NCBI GenBank assembly: GCA_003445035.1
Contig: DLVV01000218.1
Coordinates: 1 to 6,827 of the forward strand
Reading direction: 5' to 3'
Source of the DNA: Planctomycetaceae bacterium
Lineage (GTDB): Bacteria; Planctomycetota; Planctomycetia; Planctomycetales; Planctomycetaceae
Length of the DNA: 6,827 nt
Shown in pieces: positions 1 to 5,583 of the stretch. Below the pieces are notes generated by a model. It was not told the origin of the DNA, searched no databases, and was given only the letters and a program-made list of their open reading frames with translations. The translations under genes and the position numbers were made by a program. The first letter of the stretch is position 1, and each line of letters begins with the position of its first letter.

Positions 1-59
1 CCGGTGATGTTGAGCATCGTGTCCGTCTCCGCGGAACCTGGTGGTTCTCCGGACGACAT
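1..59 (-). CDS. Possible gene or gene fragment leaving the left edge; receiver-domain-like peptide
   Basis: Reading leftwards from an ATG at 59-57 gives 19 codons that stay open to the window edge, ending ...DTMLNIT. The same frame is open further back, to a TGA at 107-105, and adds ...RRIWPEVRAV before the ATG. Read together, the WPEVRAVMSSG segment followed by a short acidic stretch looks like the end of a response-regulator receiver domain, where an SSG strand precedes a later Lys-Pro. That is pattern memory, not an alignment. If it is a receiver domain, the first part is missing and the in-frame TGA suggests a truncated remnant. If instead it is an ordinary gene starting at 59, the promoter-like sequence at 82-110 and a GAGGT ten bases before the ATG would serve it. 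Only a few codons are visible, so neither reading is secure. Confidence 0.3.
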   Translation of the reverse strand, partial: MSSGEPPGSAETDTMLNIT

Positions 60-81
60 CACCGCCCGGACCTCAGGCCAG

Positions 82-110
82 ATTCTACGACGGCCGACGG
101 CGCGTCACAA
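82..110 (-). promoter_or_regulatory. Promoter-like -35/-10 pair on the minus strand
   Basis: On the minus strand, TTGTGA (110-105) and TAGAAT (87-82) are separated by exactly 17 bases, matching the vegetative sigma consensus at four and five of six positions. It would start a transcript about 16 bases before the ATG at 59. It lies between the csrA stop and the left-edge open frame. If that frame is a receiver-domain remnant, this match may be chance, because the TGA inside the -35 box is also the in-frame stop. Confidence 0.35.
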
Positions 111-126
111 CACGGAGAGGTCCGTG
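111..126. repeat. Short perfect inverted repeat downstream of csrA
   Basis: CACGGA (111-116) and TCCGTG (121-126) form a perfect six-base inverted repeat with a four-base loop. It sits 35 bases after the csrA stop codon and directly against the candidate -35 box at 105-110. It could be a weak transcript-end hairpin for csrA, although no T-run follows, or an operator for the leftward promoter. The sequence does not decide between these. Confidence 0.3.
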
Positions 127-160
127 GTGGCGAAACGAGGCGGCGTGTCCAGCCACAACG

Positions 161-373
161 CTAGACGTTGGTCAGTTCGGCCGGCTCCGACATCGGGGTG
201 CTCTCGGTGACTGCAGCGGCCACGTCGACACACAATTCCTCGCGAACAATGTTCATCTCGCGAGGTGCCTCGATTCCCAGCCGAACCGTGTTCGGGCCGA
301 TCCGGACAACTGTCACGGTGATCGACTCACCGATCAGAACTCGCTCACCTGGCTTCCTTGATAGCACGAGCAT
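161..373 (-). CDS. csrA: Carbon storage regulator CsrA (RsmA family)
   Basis: A 70-residue RNA-binding post-transcriptional regulator. CsrA dimers bind GGA motifs, usually in hairpin loops near ribosome binding sites, and change translation or stability of the mRNA. The protein opens MLVLSRKPGE, as the family does. The two RNA-contact regions are present: strand 1 with Leu4 and Arg6, and strand 5 with Arg44 in NIVREE. The GESITVTV and NTVRLGIEAP strands match the family core. After about residue 50 there is an acidic, Ser/Pro/Thr-containing tail of about 20 residues, common in longer CsrA proteins and of no known role here. The start is well fixed: AAAGGAG (387-381) lies seven bases before the ATG. 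The leader of this mRNA also contains several GGA triplets, one inside the ribosome binding site, so autoregulation as seen in other bacteria is possible. No fliW or flagellar gene is visible beside it. Confidence 0.95.
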   Translation of the reverse strand: MLVLSRKPGERVLIGESITVTVVRIGPNTVRLGIEAPREMNIVREELCVDVAAAVTESTPMSEPAELTNV

Positions 374-377
374 CGCG

Positions 378-452
378 TCACTCCTTTACTTCGCGGTCCA
401 TCCCTTCGAGGCCGAAGGCCTGCTCCACCACGGACCGGACTGCCTGTTCCAT
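378..452 (-). CDS. Possible short leader ORF (24 codons) abutting csrA
   Basis: A minus-strand frame is open from a TGA at 500-498 to a TGA at 380-378, only four bases before the csrA ATG. From the ATG at 452-450 it would encode 24 residues ending MDREVKE. Its last two sense codons, AAG GAG, are part of the csrA ribosome binding site, so translating it would pass ribosomes straight onto csrA. The upstream part of the frame (SPHTVARLL) looks protein-like, so this may instead be the end of a decayed longer gene. The ATG has no strong ribosome binding site of its own, and I recognise no family. The frame also contains a perfect hairpin, AGGCC-TTC-GGCCT (421-409). Confidence 0.2.
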   Translation of the reverse strand: MEQAVRSVVEQAFGLEGMDREVKE

Positions 453-597
453 CAGCAGCCTTGCCACCGTATGAGGCGACAACGGGCGGCCCTTCGATCA
501 TCGACAAGGTGTCGTCAATTCGATGGTGTGGTCAATAAGATAACGCGCCAAGTTGCCGCGCCTAGCCCAAAGCGGGGCTGAGACCACAAAAAAGTGG

Positions 598-774
598 GTG
601 GAGAACGATGGGCTGTCCAGCCGGTTGTCGGCGAGTGAGGCCGAAGCCTTCCGGGTGGCGGCTTGACGTTCGCGTGGGGGGTCAGGATGCTGGGATTGTC
701 ATCGGCGGAATGGCTGAGTGCTGTGAAGGGAAACGGACCAGGACGTCAGGATCGGACCCGTCCGGTTTCTTTTG
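598..774 (+). ncRNA. Candidate GGA-rich regulatory RNA or leader (speculative)
   Basis: On the plus strand this stretch has nine GGA triplets (at 600, 685, 693, 707, 729, 735, 741, 749 and 754). Three are in the fuller CAGGA form preferred by CsrA (683-687, 739-743, 747-751). Two of these fall inside the 21-base loop of the hairpin at 731-768, which is followed by a T-rich run, and the csrA gene lies nearby on the other strand. CsrB/RsmZ-type RNAs that titrate CsrA show repeated GGA in loops and end in a terminator. The alternative is simply an untranslated leader with a terminator-like fold. No convincing promoter was found, and GC-rich DNA has many GGA triplets by chance, so confidence is low. 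Confidence 0.2.
731..773 (+). terminator. Hairpin followed by a T-rich run, terminator-like
   Basis: AAACGGAC (731-738) pairs with GTCCGGTTT (760-768), with one bulged G and a 21-base loop, and is followed by CTTTT (769-773). A smaller alternative fold, CGGA-CCCG-TCCG (753-764), competes with it. It points along the plus strand, where no gene precedes it. It would therefore end either an unannotated RNA or an attenuated leader of the oxidoreductase gene starting at 829. Confidence 0.35.
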
Positions 775-790
775 TCATGGCAGCATGTTG

Positions 791-809
791 ACCCGCAAGA
801 ACGACGGGT
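791..809 (+). repeat. Leader hairpin before the oxidoreductase ribosome binding site
   Basis: ACCCG (791-795) and CGGGT (805-809) form a five-base stem with a nine-base loop, ending five bases before the AAGGAG at 815-820. It could influence access to the ribosome binding site, but a stem this short may equally have no role. Confidence 0.2.
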
Positions 810-828
810 TTGGTAAGGAGTGGAACAG

Positions 829-1938
829 ATGGTGCGGATCGGGATCATCGGCCTGGGTTTCATGGGAATGACCCATTTCGAGGGTGCGATGCGGATGTCG
901 GAGCCGGATGAGTCGTCGTGTCGTCGTGTCGAGGGTCCCCGGCTCAACGGGGGCCAGATCACGGCCTTTGCCACACGAAATCCCGACAAGCGGGCCGGTG
1001 ACTGGACGGGGATCCAGGGCAATTTCGGCCCCCCCGGCACCATGATGGATTTCGACGGCGTCACCGCTGTCGCCGATTACCGGGACCTGTTGGCCGATCC
1101 GGACATCGACCTGGTCGACATCTGCCTGCCGACCGACCAGCACGAGCAGGTCACTCTCGAGGCCCTGGCGGCGGGGAAGCATGTCCTGGTCGAGAAGCCG
1201 ATCGCCGTCGACCTGGCTGCGGCCCGCCGGATGGTCGCGGCGGCCGAGGAGGCGGACCGGCTGCTGATGGTGGCCCAGGTGCTGCCGTTTTTCCCCGAGT
1301 TCTCCTACGTGCGGCAACTGGCCGAATCGGCAGATCACGGCAGGCTGCTGGCGGCGCACTTCCGACGAGTGATCACTCCGCCGGACTGGTCCGACGACAT
1401 GTCCGATTTCCGCAAGCTGGGCGGTTGGGGAGTCGACCTGCACATCCACGACAACCACTACATCGGCCTGCTGTGCGGCACGCCCTCAGCGGTCGTATCC
1501 CGTGGACTGTTGCAGGACGGCCTGGTCAACCATGTCCACTCTCAGTACATCTACGATTCGCCCGACGGTTCCTCCGGTCCGGCGGTCACCTGTGTCAGCG
1601 GTGGCATCGCCGCCTCCGGCCTCGCGTTTGCCCACGGGTTCGAGATCTACTTCGAGCGGGCCACGGTGGAGTACTCGGCCGGAACCTACGGTGGCGAGTG
1701 GGTGACGAGTCGGCCTTTGAGCCTGGTGACCGACGACGGTGAGGTGACCGAGCCGGCGTTGCCCGGTGGAGGCGAGTGGTACAGCGCGTTCACCGACGAA
1801 CTGCAAGCGGCCGTCGACGGCGTCAGCGGCGGCACGTCTCCGCGAGTGATCTCCAGTGAACTCGCCGTCGACGCCCTGGCTGTTTGTTACGCCGAGGCCC
1901 AGAGCATTGCCGAGGGGCGGGCGGTCTCGCTCGACTGA
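829..1938 (+). CDS. Gfo/Idh/MocA family NAD(P)-dependent oxidoreductase
   Basis: A 369-residue cytoplasmic oxidoreductase of the glucose-fructose oxidoreductase / inositol dehydrogenase type, acting on a sugar or cyclitol that the sequence does not identify. The N-terminal Rossmann fold opens with the dinucleotide-binding GLGFMG (residues 8-13). The family EKP motif is at 122-124, with Lys123 in the usual catalytic position. The second motif reads [13 protein letters not shown], placing Asp203 and His207 where the family has DxGxHxxD; the glycine is replaced by His205 and the last Asp by His210. A GNFGPPG segment near residue 66 and an extra stretch at about 26-44 lengthen the N-terminal half. 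ATG at 829 was chosen because AAGGAG (815-820) lies eight bases before it; the in-frame GTG at 820 overlaps that site. The next gene begins five bases after the stop, so the two are probably cotranscribed. Confidence 0.9.
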   Translation: MVRIGIIGLGFMGMTHFEGAMRMSEPDESSCRRVEGPRLNGGQITAFATRNPDKRAGDWTGIQGNFGPPGTMMDFDGVTAVADYRDLLADPDIDLVDICLPTDQHEQVTLEALAAGKHVLVEKPIAVDLAAARRMVAAAEEADRLLMVAQVLPFFPEFSYVRQLAESADHGRLLAAHFRRVITPPDWSDDMSDFRKLGGWGVDLHIHDNHYIGLLCGTPSAVVSRGLLQDGLVNHVHSQYIYDSPDGSSGPAVTCVSGGIAASGLAFAHGFEIYFERATVEYSAGTYGGEWVTSRPLSLVTDDGEVTEPALPGGGEWYSAFTDELQAAVDGVSGGTSPRVISSELAVDALAVCYAEAQSIAEGRAVSLD

Positions 1939-1943
1939 CCACG

Positions 1944-2783
1944 ATGATCGACAACCTTCCTCTCCGTTCCCATTACCACCGCGGCCTGACCATCGAAGGC
2001 TACTCGCGGGCGGCAGTGCAGACCTACTGGCGGATCCCCGAGTTGAAGCTCGGATTCGACCTGGGCGGCAGCCCGTGGTCGTTCATGGGTACCAACACCT
2101 TCTTCATCTCCCACGGCCACCTCGATCACATGGCTGCCCTGCCGGTGTTTGTCGCCCGCCGCCGGATGATGAAGATGGAACCGCCCACGATCTACGTGCC
2201 GGCCCAGATCCACGATGAGGTCTGGAAGATGCTCAACGCCTGGCGGCAGCTCGATCGGGGTCGCATGATCTGCAACCTCGTGCCGGTCTCCGACGGTGAT
2301 GAGTTCGAGTTGTCCCGCGAGCGGGTGGCGACGGTCTTCGACACCGTTCACACCGTTCCGAGTGTGGGGTACGTCGTGTGGGACCGTCGCTACAAGTTGA
2401 AGGAAGAACTTGTGGGACTGGCCGAGGACGAGATCCGCCAGCGGCGAATGGCCGGCGAGGAGGTGACGCGGGAGGCCCGTGTTCCGCTGGTCTGCTACTG
2501 CGGCGACACGGCACCGGACGGGCTGGACAACTGCCCGCCGATCTACGAGTCCCGGGTGTTGATCACCGAAATGACGTTTTTCCGGCCCGAGCATCGCAAG
2601 GAGAAGATCCACAAGTTCGGTCACACGCACCTCGACGACATCATCGAGCGGGCCGAGCGGTTCCAGAACGAGTTGATCATCCTGGCGCACTTCAGCACCC
2701 GGTATCACGAAAACCAGGTGCGACGGGCGGTGGAGAAGCGGTTGCCCGAGGCGCTTCGCGAGCGGGTGGAGCTCTGGATCTAG
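1944..2783 (+). CDS. Ribonuclease Z-like metallo-beta-lactamase protein, plant TRZ1-like
   Basis: A 279-residue metallo-hydrolase with the full set of zinc ligands expected of tRNase Z, the endonuclease that trims tRNA 3' ends. HGHLDH (57-62) is the main zinc motif. His136 lies in VHTVPSVGY, matching the HSVPxxGY region of RNase Z. Asp188 is in CGDT. His227 and His229 are in GHTHLDD, and His249 is in LAHFSTRY, the typical C-terminal RNase Z motif. The KLKEELVGL segment, the EMTFF strand and the overall length match my memory of the short plant tRNase Z (Arabidopsis TRZ1, about 280 residues) better than E. coli ElaC; no alignment was run. The ATG at 1944 lacks a clear ribosome binding site and follows the oxidoreductase stop by five bases, suggesting translational coupling. 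Its stop shares CTAG with the converging Uma2 gene. The tRNA-processing role is inferred from the family; related proteins may act on other substrates. Confidence 0.85.
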   Translation: MIDNLPLRSHYHRGLTIEGYSRAAVQTYWRIPELKLGFDLGGSPWSFMGTNTFFISHGHLDHMAALPVFVARRRMMKMEPPTIYVPAQIHDEVWKMLNAWRQLDRGRMICNLVPVSDGDEFELSRERVATVFDTVHTVPSVGYVVWDRRYKLKEELVGLAEDEIRQRRMAGEEVTREARVPLVCYCGDTAPDGLDNCPPIYESRVLITEMTFFRPEHRKEKIHKFGHTHLDDIIERAERFQNELIILAHFSTRYHENQVRRAVEKRLPEALRERVELWI

Positions 2784-3373
2784 CGGGTCCACCATTCGGG
2801 CTCGACAAACAGCTCTCGCACCGGGAACTCCAGCCCCGGCAGCACCGGGTCACCCGAGAGCGTGTCGCCGGTGGTTCGCACTTTCACCTCCCGGTCCGGT
2901 TCGGCCACGTGTACGGACTTGTCGGCCGAGTCAATCACCCAGACGCAGGGAACACCCCACCCATGCCATTCGAGCACCCGGTCGGTCATGCCGGTCCGCC
3001 GCTGGTTGCCGGAGGCCAGTTCGATCACCAGCACCGGCCGGGATTCGGTCACTTCCCGATCCATCTCCGCAAACGCGTCACCTCCCACGAACACCGACAC
3101 CGGCGGACATCTCACCGTGTCCGGATCCCGGCAGGTCACCAGTCCCAGTTCGTAGCAGGCGTAGGCCGGTCCACCATCATCGGAGACGGACGCCGGTTGG
3201 GACTGTCCGCCGTGCAGGTGTTTGCCCAGCGCCTTGGTCAGGTTCAGCACCACTGTCCCGTAGAGGCCGTCGGGGGGATCGAACTGCCGGATGTCTCCGG
3301 CGACCAGTTCGCACCACCGCCCCCCTTCGGGCAGGTCGAATTTTGTCTCGGTGAATTCTTCGGCTGTCAGCAT
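2780..3373 (-). CDS. Uma2 family (DUF820) putative endonuclease, active site apparently degenerate
   Basis: A 197-residue protein of the Uma2 family, which has a PD-(D/E)XK nuclease fold, mostly unknown function and many copies in Planctomycetota and Cyanobacteria. Typical features are LTAEEF near the N-terminus, [20 protein letters not shown] (Glu118), [10 protein letters not shown] and a final [11 protein letters not shown]. Two expected catalytic positions look altered. The usual PDVSF strand reads CPPVSVF, with Pro91 in place of Asp, and the Lys before the LEY-like helix is Arg132. It may bind DNA without cutting it, or be decaying. I chose ATG at 3373 because the frame upstream to 3496 does not resemble the family, carries codons rare among its neighbours (ATA, AGA, ATT) and would meet the divergent gene at its start codon. 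The longer form of 238 residues cannot be excluded. It converges on the tRNase Z-like gene, overlapping by four bases. Confidence 0.85.
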   Translation of the reverse strand: MLTAEEFTETKFDLPEGGRWCELVAGDIRQFDPPDGLYGTVVLNLTKALGKHLHGGQSQPASVSDDGGPAYACYELGLVTCRDPDTVRCPPVSVFVGGDAFAEMDREVTESRPVLVIELASGNQRRTGMTDRVLEWHGWGVPCVWVIDSADKSVHVAEPDREVKVRTTGDTLSGDPVLPGLEFPVRELFVEPEWWTR

Positions 3374-3494
3374 GTTCCGGAGAATACGTCTCGCTTCGGC
3401 ATCGGTGCAAGCCGTCGGCGGGGGGTCTATGATGAGTGGAGACGACACCGTGTAGACCGATTGCAACCGCGGACACTGCCAGGGGGGGGATTCC
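3374..3494. promoter_or_regulatory. Divergent intergenic region between the Uma2 and GNAT genes
   Basis: This 121-base gap should carry the start signals of both divergent genes. On the plus strand there is a TATGAT (-10-like, 3428-3433) without a good -35, and a run of eight G (3482-3489) a few bases before the GNAT ATG that can act as its ribosome binding site. On the minus strand, TTGCAC and TATTCT lie about 18 bases apart, ending about ten bases before the Uma2 ATG, but both match only weakly. Confidence 0.35.
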
Positions 3495-4157
3495 ATGTCA
3501 TCGGCCGACGAGCCACAGGAGTTTCCGGTAGATGAAATGCTGCGGATGCTTGGAGGTGTGTCGCCACCGATGCACCTGAGCCCGGACGATTTCGTACCGT
3601 ATGGCGAAACTCGAGAACACCCGATGCCTTCTCCTGAAGATCTTCAGATCACCGTTCGTTCCTACCACCCCGATGACCTGGAGGTGATCAAGCGGATCAC
3701 CGTCGAGGCTTTCAGCGGAGTGTCGATCGATGAGGCGGCCGAACTGTTCTACGGCACGATCAACGGTCACGACTGGAAGTGGCGCAAGGCCCGGCACATC
3801 GACGCCGACGTGGCCCGCGAGGTCGAGGGGATCCTGGTGGTCGAATCGGCCGAGGGCGAGGTTGTGGGCTACATCACCACCTGGCAGGACGTCGACGGGG
3901 GGATCGGCTACATCCCCAACCTGGCATTCGTTCCCGAGTGGCGTGGCCGCGGCCTGGGCCGGCTGCTGATCCAGATGGCACTCGACCGGTTCCGCGAGGC
4001 GGGGTTGTCTCACGCGAAGATCGAGACGCTGGCCCAGAATGAGGTCGGTCACCATCTCTACACCTCGATCGGTTTTCGCGAGGTCGCCCGGCAGGTCCAT
4101 TTCTTCGCCGATCTCTCGAAATCCCAATCCGCCCAGGACACCAGCGAGAGCGATTGA
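3495..4157 (+). CDS. GNAT family N-acetyltransferase
   Basis: A 220-residue protein with a GNAT acetyltransferase domain at about 51-210, expected to move an acetyl group from acetyl-CoA to an amine on an unknown substrate. The pyrophosphate-binding motif is RGRGLG (150-155), directly after the strand IPNLAFVPEW. The later motif has Tyr189 in LYTSIGF, the usual general-acid region. Residues 1-50 lie outside the domain and use noticeably more A/T-ending codons than the rest. The ATG at 3624 (residue 44) is therefore an alternative start, but the G-rich ribosome binding site at 3482-3489 favours 3495. The stop TGA (4155-4157) overlaps the ATG of the rfbD-like gene by one base, a sign of coupled translation. 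Its partner handles a nucleotide sugar, so an amino-sugar substrate is conceivable but not shown. Confidence 0.9.
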   Translation: MSSADEPQEFPVDEMLRMLGGVSPPMHLSPDDFVPYGETREHPMPSPEDLQITVRSYHPDDLEVIKRITVEAFSGVSIDEAAELFYGTINGHDWKWRKARHIDADVAREVEGILVVESAEGEVVGYITTWQDVDGGIGYIPNLAFVPEWRGRGLGRLLIQMALDRFREAGLSHAKIETLAQNEVGHHLYTSIGFREVARQVHFFADLSKSQSAQDTSESD

Positions 4158-5026
4158 TGGTGATCGCAGTCGTCGGAGCCACCGGACAACTGGGCAGCGA
4201 GTTGCTGTCGCTGTGGGGTGATCGGGCCGTGGGGCTGACCCGCGATCAACTCGACCTGGCCGACCCGTCGACGGTCGAGGCCGCACTCGAGGCGACCGGC
4301 GCCCGCGTGGTGGTCAACGCGGCGGCCTTCAACCAGGTGGACCTGGCCGAGAGCGAATCGGCCACGGCGATGGAGGTCAACTCGCAGGGGCCACGACGCC
4401 TGGCCCGCTGGTGCGCGTCGCAGGGTCTTCGGCTGGTCCATATCAGCTCGGATTTCGTTTTCGGTGTCGATTCGTCTCGCGATTCGCCGTACACCGAGTC
4501 GGATGAGACCGGACCGCTGGGCGCGTATGCGGTCAGCAAGCTGGGTGGAGAACTCCATGTCCGCAGCGGATGTCCCGACCACCTGGTTGTTCGCACCTGC
4601 GGGCTGTACGGCCACGCCGCGCGGCGTCGGGAGCGGGGGGGCAACTTTGTCGAGACGATGCTGCGATTGGCCGCCGGTGGTGGGTCCCTGAGAGTCGTCG
4701 ACGATCAGCGGTGCACGCCCACGTCGACGGTCGTGCTGGCCGCTGCGATCGACGCGCTGATCGAATCCGGATCGACCGGTCTCTACCACGCCACCTGCAG
4801 CGGCAGCACGACCTGGTGCGGTTTTGCACGCGAGATTTTTGAGCGGTCGGGGCTGGATGTGGAGGTCGAGCCGATCACGACGGCCGAGTTTGGTGCGGCG
4901 GCGCCGCGACCGGGGTACAGTGTCCTCGATTGCAGCCGACTGGTTCGCGACACCGGTTACTCGCCACCCGTCTGGCAGGATGCGTTGACCCGTTACCTGG
5001 CGACTCGGGACGCGACCGAAGAATAG
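4157..5026 (+). CDS. rfbD: dTDP-4-dehydrorhamnose reductase (RmlD/RfbD)
   Basis: A 289-residue short-chain-dehydrogenase-type reductase. The family catalyses the last step of dTDP-L-rhamnose synthesis, reducing dTDP-4-dehydro-L-rhamnose with NAD(P)H in the cytoplasm to supply rhamnose for surface polysaccharides. The nucleotide-binding GATGQLG is at 7-13. NAAAFNQVDLAESE matches the family NAAAYTxVDxAE region. HISSDFVF (Ser98) leads into the catalytic Tyr124 and Lys128 in YAVSK. VRTCGLYG, NFVETML (Asn163) and VVDDQRCTPT (Asp182-Gln184) are all family signatures. The length is normal. The ATG at 4157 overlaps the GNAT stop (TGATG); a TTG three bases earlier is possible but less likely. The rfbA, rfbB and rfbC genes that usually accompany it are not in the window, so the pathway genes must be elsewhere or this reductase serves a related sugar. 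Confidence 0.9.
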   Translation: MVIAVVGATGQLGSELLSLWGDRAVGLTRDQLDLADPSTVEAALEATGARVVVNAAAFNQVDLAESESATAMEVNSQGPRRLARWCASQGLRLVHISSDFVFGVDSSRDSPYTESDETGPLGAYAVSKLGGELHVRSGCPDHLVVRTCGLYGHAARRRERGGNFVETMLRLAAGGGSLRVVDDQRCTPTSTVVLAAAIDALIESGSTGLYHATCSGSTTWCGFAREIFERSGLDVEVEPITTAEFGAAAPRPGYSVLDCSRLVRDTGYSPPVWQDALTRYLATRDATEE

Positions 5027-5029
5027 GCG

Positions 5030-5467
5030 ATGAAGATGACCCCGATGGCGACACTCGAAGAGACACTGGCCGAGGCCGTGGCGACCGGAAAGCTTGGCAG
5101 CGTGGTCTCGGTGCGGGCGATGTTGCACCTGCCCGGTGAGGAATCCGATCTCGAGACTGCCGCGTCGGTGGTGCTGTCGTTGAGCGGACGGTTGGTCGGA
5201 TCCGAGACAGGATCGCTGGTCGCCCGGGGTCACGGGTCGGGCCGGCAACTCAACCTGCTGCTGCGGCTGGATGCCGGACCGATCGTCAGTCTCAGCCTGA
5301 CGCGCGGCAGTGTCGATCAACTCGAACTGGCCCTGGTGGTGGTCGGCAACCACGGGGTGATCCGGCTGGAGGGTGCCGAGCTGGCCGAGGAGATCGGATT
5401 GTCAGCCGAGGCGTTTGCGGTGGCGGACGATGCGTGGCTGGAAAGAATTCGGGCCGTGGCGGGGTGA
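5030..5467 (+). CDS. Hypothetical protein, possibly a lone Gfo/Idh C-terminal-like domain
   Basis: A 145-residue soluble protein of unknown function, starting three bases after the rfbD-like stop and so probably the last gene of that operon. No signal peptide or membrane segment is visible. It opens with a short helix and TGKLGSVVSVRAMLHLPGE, then strands such as LNLLLRLDAGPIVSLSL and LALVVVGNHGVIRLEGAEL. This resembles the substrate-binding C-terminal half of Gfo/Idh/MocA oxidoreductases, which often begins with a GxIGxVxSVR-like strand and ends with a G..G.I.L strand. No Rossmann GxGxxG or EKP motif is present, so it could not bind NAD on its own. The resemblance is inference from memory. 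The start could also be ATG 5036 or 5045; none has a strong ribosome binding site. Confidence 0.75.
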   Translation: MKMTPMATLEETLAEAVATGKLGSVVSVRAMLHLPGEESDLETAASVVLSLSGRLVGSETGSLVARGHGSGRQLNLLLRLDAGPIVSLSLTRGSVDQLELALVVVGNHGVIRLEGAELAEEIGLSAEAFAVADDAWLERIRAVAG

Positions 5468-5546
5468 AAACCCGGAAAAACAGGGTCCCGGGGCCGAATC
5501 GTTGATGGGATTCGCCGGTTCGGCACATCCTTTATTACGGCCACTC

Positions 5547-5577
5547 TTGTGCGACCGGGATTTCGGCGAGGTAGAAT
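5547..5577 (+). promoter_or_regulatory. Promoter-like sequence immediately before the membrane coiled-coil gene
   Basis: TAGAAT (5572-5577) is a five-of-six match to the -10 consensus, with TTGTGC (5547-5552) upstream at a rather long 19-base spacing. The -10 box ends six bases before the ATG at 5584, so transcription from it would begin at or next to the start codon and give a leaderless mRNA. The alternative is that the start uses GAGGT (5568-5572) as a distant ribosome binding site, with an upstream promoter. The 116-base gap (5468-5583) has no other clear signal except a four-base GGGT-GAAA-ACCC stem over the previous stop codon. Confidence 0.35.
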
Positions 5578-5583
5578 ACCTGG

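Larger units (their letters stand above)
374..828. other. Long intergenic region between csrA and the oxidoreductase gene
   Basis: This 455-base gap separates two divergent genes and has no convincing full-size gene on either strand. What can be seen is the short open frame next to csrA (378-452), two weak inverted repeats around 564-579 (AGCCC...GGGCT) and 584-597 (CCAC, six A, GTGG), a GGA-rich plus-strand stretch (598-774) ending in a terminator-like hairpin, and a leader hairpin just before the oxidoreductase ribosome binding site (791-809). I found no convincing -35/-10 pair for csrA or for the oxidoreductase gene. Confidence 0.6.

Noticed and set aside
564..597. Inverted repeats AGCCC...GGGCT and CCAC-A6-GTGG as a terminator
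   Set aside because: The stems are only five and four bases, and the orientation gives no T-run after the stem on either strand.
820..828. GTG start for the oxidoreductase three codons upstream of the ATG
   Set aside because: The GTG overlaps the last base of the AAGGAG ribosome binding site, leaving no spacing; the ATG at 829 is correctly placed.
608..871. Plus-strand open frame of 87 codons before the oxidoreductase gene
   Set aside because: Its peptide is rich in Cys, Trp, Gly and Ser with no recognisable fold, it runs through the terminator-like hairpin and the oxidoreductase ribosome binding site, and it overlaps the true gene in another frame.
1884..1943. TTG start extending the tRNase Z-like protein by 20 residues
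   Set aside because: It would overlap the end of the oxidoreductase gene, and the extra residues are an out-of-frame reading of that gene. The ATG at 1944 lies just before the first family-like residues.
1887..2795. Long minus-strand open frame opposite the tRNase Z-like gene
   Set aside because: It is an antisense reading of a clearly recognised gene in GC-rich DNA; the peptide shows no family motifs.
3374..3496. Longer Uma2 protein starting at 3496
   Set aside because: It would share CATG with the divergent GNAT start, uses rarer codons and adds 41 residues unlike the family. Kept only as an alternative.
4058..5353. Long minus-strand open frame opposite the rfbD-like gene
   Set aside because: It spans several real plus-strand genes and has a composition (many Arg, Gln, Gly, His) typical of an antisense shadow.
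5462..5473. GGGT-GAAA-ACCC stem over the stop of the 145-residue protein gene as a terminator
   Set aside because: It has only four base pairs and no T-rich tail; a GNRA-like loop alone is not enough to call a terminator.
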